Positions 61,675 through 64,000 of a stretch of DNA of 64,000 nucleotides are shown here, piece after piece. The notes under the pieces are model-generated. The model had not been told where the DNA came from, searched no databases, and saw nothing but the letters and a program-made list of their open reading frames with translations. Made by a program: the position numbers and the translations under genes. Origin of the DNA: Thermoleophilaceae bacterium (GTDB lineage: Bacteria > Actinomycetota > Thermoleophilia > Solirubrobacterales > Thermoleophilaceae); the NCBI GenBank assembly GCA_036378175.1, contig DASUWY010000071.1, positions 1-64,000 on the forward strand, written 5' to 3'. The stretch's first letter is position 1. Each line of letters starts with the position of its first letter.

Positions 61675-62589
61675 CTACCGCGCGACGGCCGCCCGCAGCG
61701 CAGGATCGAGCTCCGGCCAGCGGTACTCGTAGTCCAGCTCCTCGAGCCGCTTTGGCATCACGCGCGCGCCGGTGGTCACGATCGAGGCCATCTCGCCGTA
61801 GAGAAGCTTCACGGCCAGAGCTGGCACGGGCGCCACGGCCGGCCGCTTGAGCACGTGACCGAGCGCCTTTGACAGCTCCCTGTTGGTCACCGGCTCCGGC
61901 GCAGTGAGGTTCACCGGCCCGCGTGCGCGCTCTTCGTCCAGGCAGAAGACCATCGCGCCCACCACGTCGTCCAGATGGATCCACGACACGTACTGCCTGC
62001 CGCCCGCCACCGGGCCGCCCACGCCGAGCTTGAACGGCGGCAGCATCTTCTCGAGCGCTCCGCCGGACTCCGCGAGCACCACGCCGGTACGGGTGAGCAC
62101 CACGCGCATCCCAAGCTCCTCGGCCGCACGGGCCTCGGCCTCCCAGGCGGCCACCACCTGCGCGAGGAAGTCCCCGGCCGCGGGCTCGGACTCGTCGAGG
62201 CGCTCGTCGTCGCGCGCGCCGTACCAGCCGATGGCGGACTGCGACAGAAGCACCCGCGGCCGCGGCTCCGCGACCTCGCGCAGGCCGGCCACGAGATTCC
62301 GCGTGCCGAGCTCGCGTGACTCGCGGATGCGCCGCTTGGACTCATCCGTCCAGCGCTGCGCGAGCGGCTCGCCCGCCAGGTGCACCACGGCGTCGCGTCC
62401 CGCGAACGCTTCCGTGGGCGCGGGCTCGCCGATGGGATCGCGCCACTCGCACACCTCCACGCCGGGCAGCTCGGAGGAAGCGCTCGACGGGTTGCGCGTG
62501 AGCACGGCCACGTCGTCGCCGCGCGCCTGAAGCTCGCGCACCAGCGCCCTTCCGATCAGTCCCGTGGCGCCGGTCACAGCTACGCGCAT
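61675..62589 (-). CDS. TIGR01777 family NAD(P)-dependent epimerase
   Basis: A 304-residue extended SDR-type protein of the TIGR01777 (YfcH-like) family. It starts MRVAVTGATGLIGRALVREL. The mid-region has VVHLAGEPLAQRWTDESKRR and LLSQSAIGWYG with the active-site-region Tyr, then VSWIHLDDVVGAM and a C-terminal DUF1731-like end (MPKRLEELDYEYRWPELD). The substrate is unknown. It lies 5 bp from the malic enzyme gene on the same strand. The ATG at 62589 is used; the long frame to 63675 is an artefact of malic enzyme coding. Confidence 0.92.
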   Translation of the reverse strand: MRVAVTGATGLIGRALVRELQARGDDVAVLTRNPSSASSELPGVEVCEWRDPIGEPAPTEAFAGRDAVVHLAGEPLAQRWTDESKRRIRESRELGTRNLVAGLREVAEPRPRVLLSQSAIGWYGARDDERLDESEPAAGDFLAQVVAAWEAEARAAEELGMRVVLTRTGVVLAESGGALEKMLPPFKLGVGGPVAGGRQYVSWIHLDDVVGAMVFCLDEERARGPVNLTAPEPVTNRELSKALGHVLKRPAVAPVPALAVKLLYGEMASIVTTGARVMPKRLEELDYEYRWPELDPALRAAVAR

Positions 62590-62594
62590 GGCAG

Positions 62595-64000
<1,406 letters not shown>

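Overview
The window is one contiguous stretch of very GC-rich, densely packed bacterial chromosome. It has pervasive GTG and TTG starts, many 4-bp stop/start overlaps, and long meaningless open frames opposite real genes. The gene families (HrcA, a DnaJ with actinobacterial-type neighbours, a PpdK-like PfkA, Xfp/AckA, a LivKHMGF transporter, hisIE next to trpE, and a secreted protein with 'PDT-x-IDSGP' C-terminal repeats) suggest an actinobacterium. The class Thermoleophilia (Solirubrobacterales-like) is the most likely home. That placement is inferred from gene content, not from a marker search. No rRNA, tRNA, CRISPR array, transposase or phage gene was recognised. No gene-free stretch exceeds 300 bases; the largest gaps are 50314-50510 and 14742-14923, and both hold inverted repeats.

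Layout. 1-4539 (minus strand): an HtrA protease gene leads a cluster of VWA protein, MoxR ATPase, DUF58 protein and a second, paralogous VWA protein cut by the window edge. 4628-8004: a metallo-beta-lactamase-fold hydrolase and a molybdo-enzyme maturation set (MobA-like nucleotidyltransferase, XdhC fused to a YHS domain, and a divergent split CoxI/XdhC pair). 8067-14741: an AbiEi/DUF559-type protein, a tandem ferritin-like DUF892 protein, an FMN reductase, a GAF-GGDEF-EAL protein, a beta-hydroxyacid dehydrogenase and a two-gene MaoC/HadAB-type dehydratase. 14924-17055: a secreted protein and a DHA2 efflux pump.

17094-24049: hrcA and, about 4 kb later, dnaJ-prmA. Between them lie a small His-rich secreted protein, a histidine kinase/response regulator pair, a cupredoxin lipoprotein and a ZIP metal transporter with a DtxR-like box. 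24067-28176 (minus): a CDF transporter, phosphoketolase and acetate kinase operon. 28234-32174: a large secreted protein, an alpha/beta hydrolase and a HAD hydrolase. 32201-34861: yqeY-phoH-ybeY-era. 34858-36772: a SnoaL/hydrolase operon with a divergent TetR regulator and a twin operator.

36783-49556: hisIE-trpEGDC, then a MoxR-DUF58-transglutaminase-HtrA module, then trpFBA. 49588-51539: a SnoaL protein, a tiny membrane protein and a phosphofructokinase with the PPi-type signature. 51670-57237: branched-chain amino-acid ABC transporter livKHMGF with two small membrane proteins behind it. 57312-64000: patatin, VOC protein, Lrp/AsnC regulator divergent to a cystathionine beta-synthase/gamma-lyase pair, a TIGR01777 epimerase and an ACT-domain malic enzyme that runs off the window.

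The most notable non-coding feature is a set of intergenic hairpins at gene 3' ends whose stems contain the stop codons of the adjoining genes. One family has three copies with 14-bp arms and 7-nt loops. A second, larger nested palindrome lies at 14745-14927, and a related-looking hairpin follows trpC.
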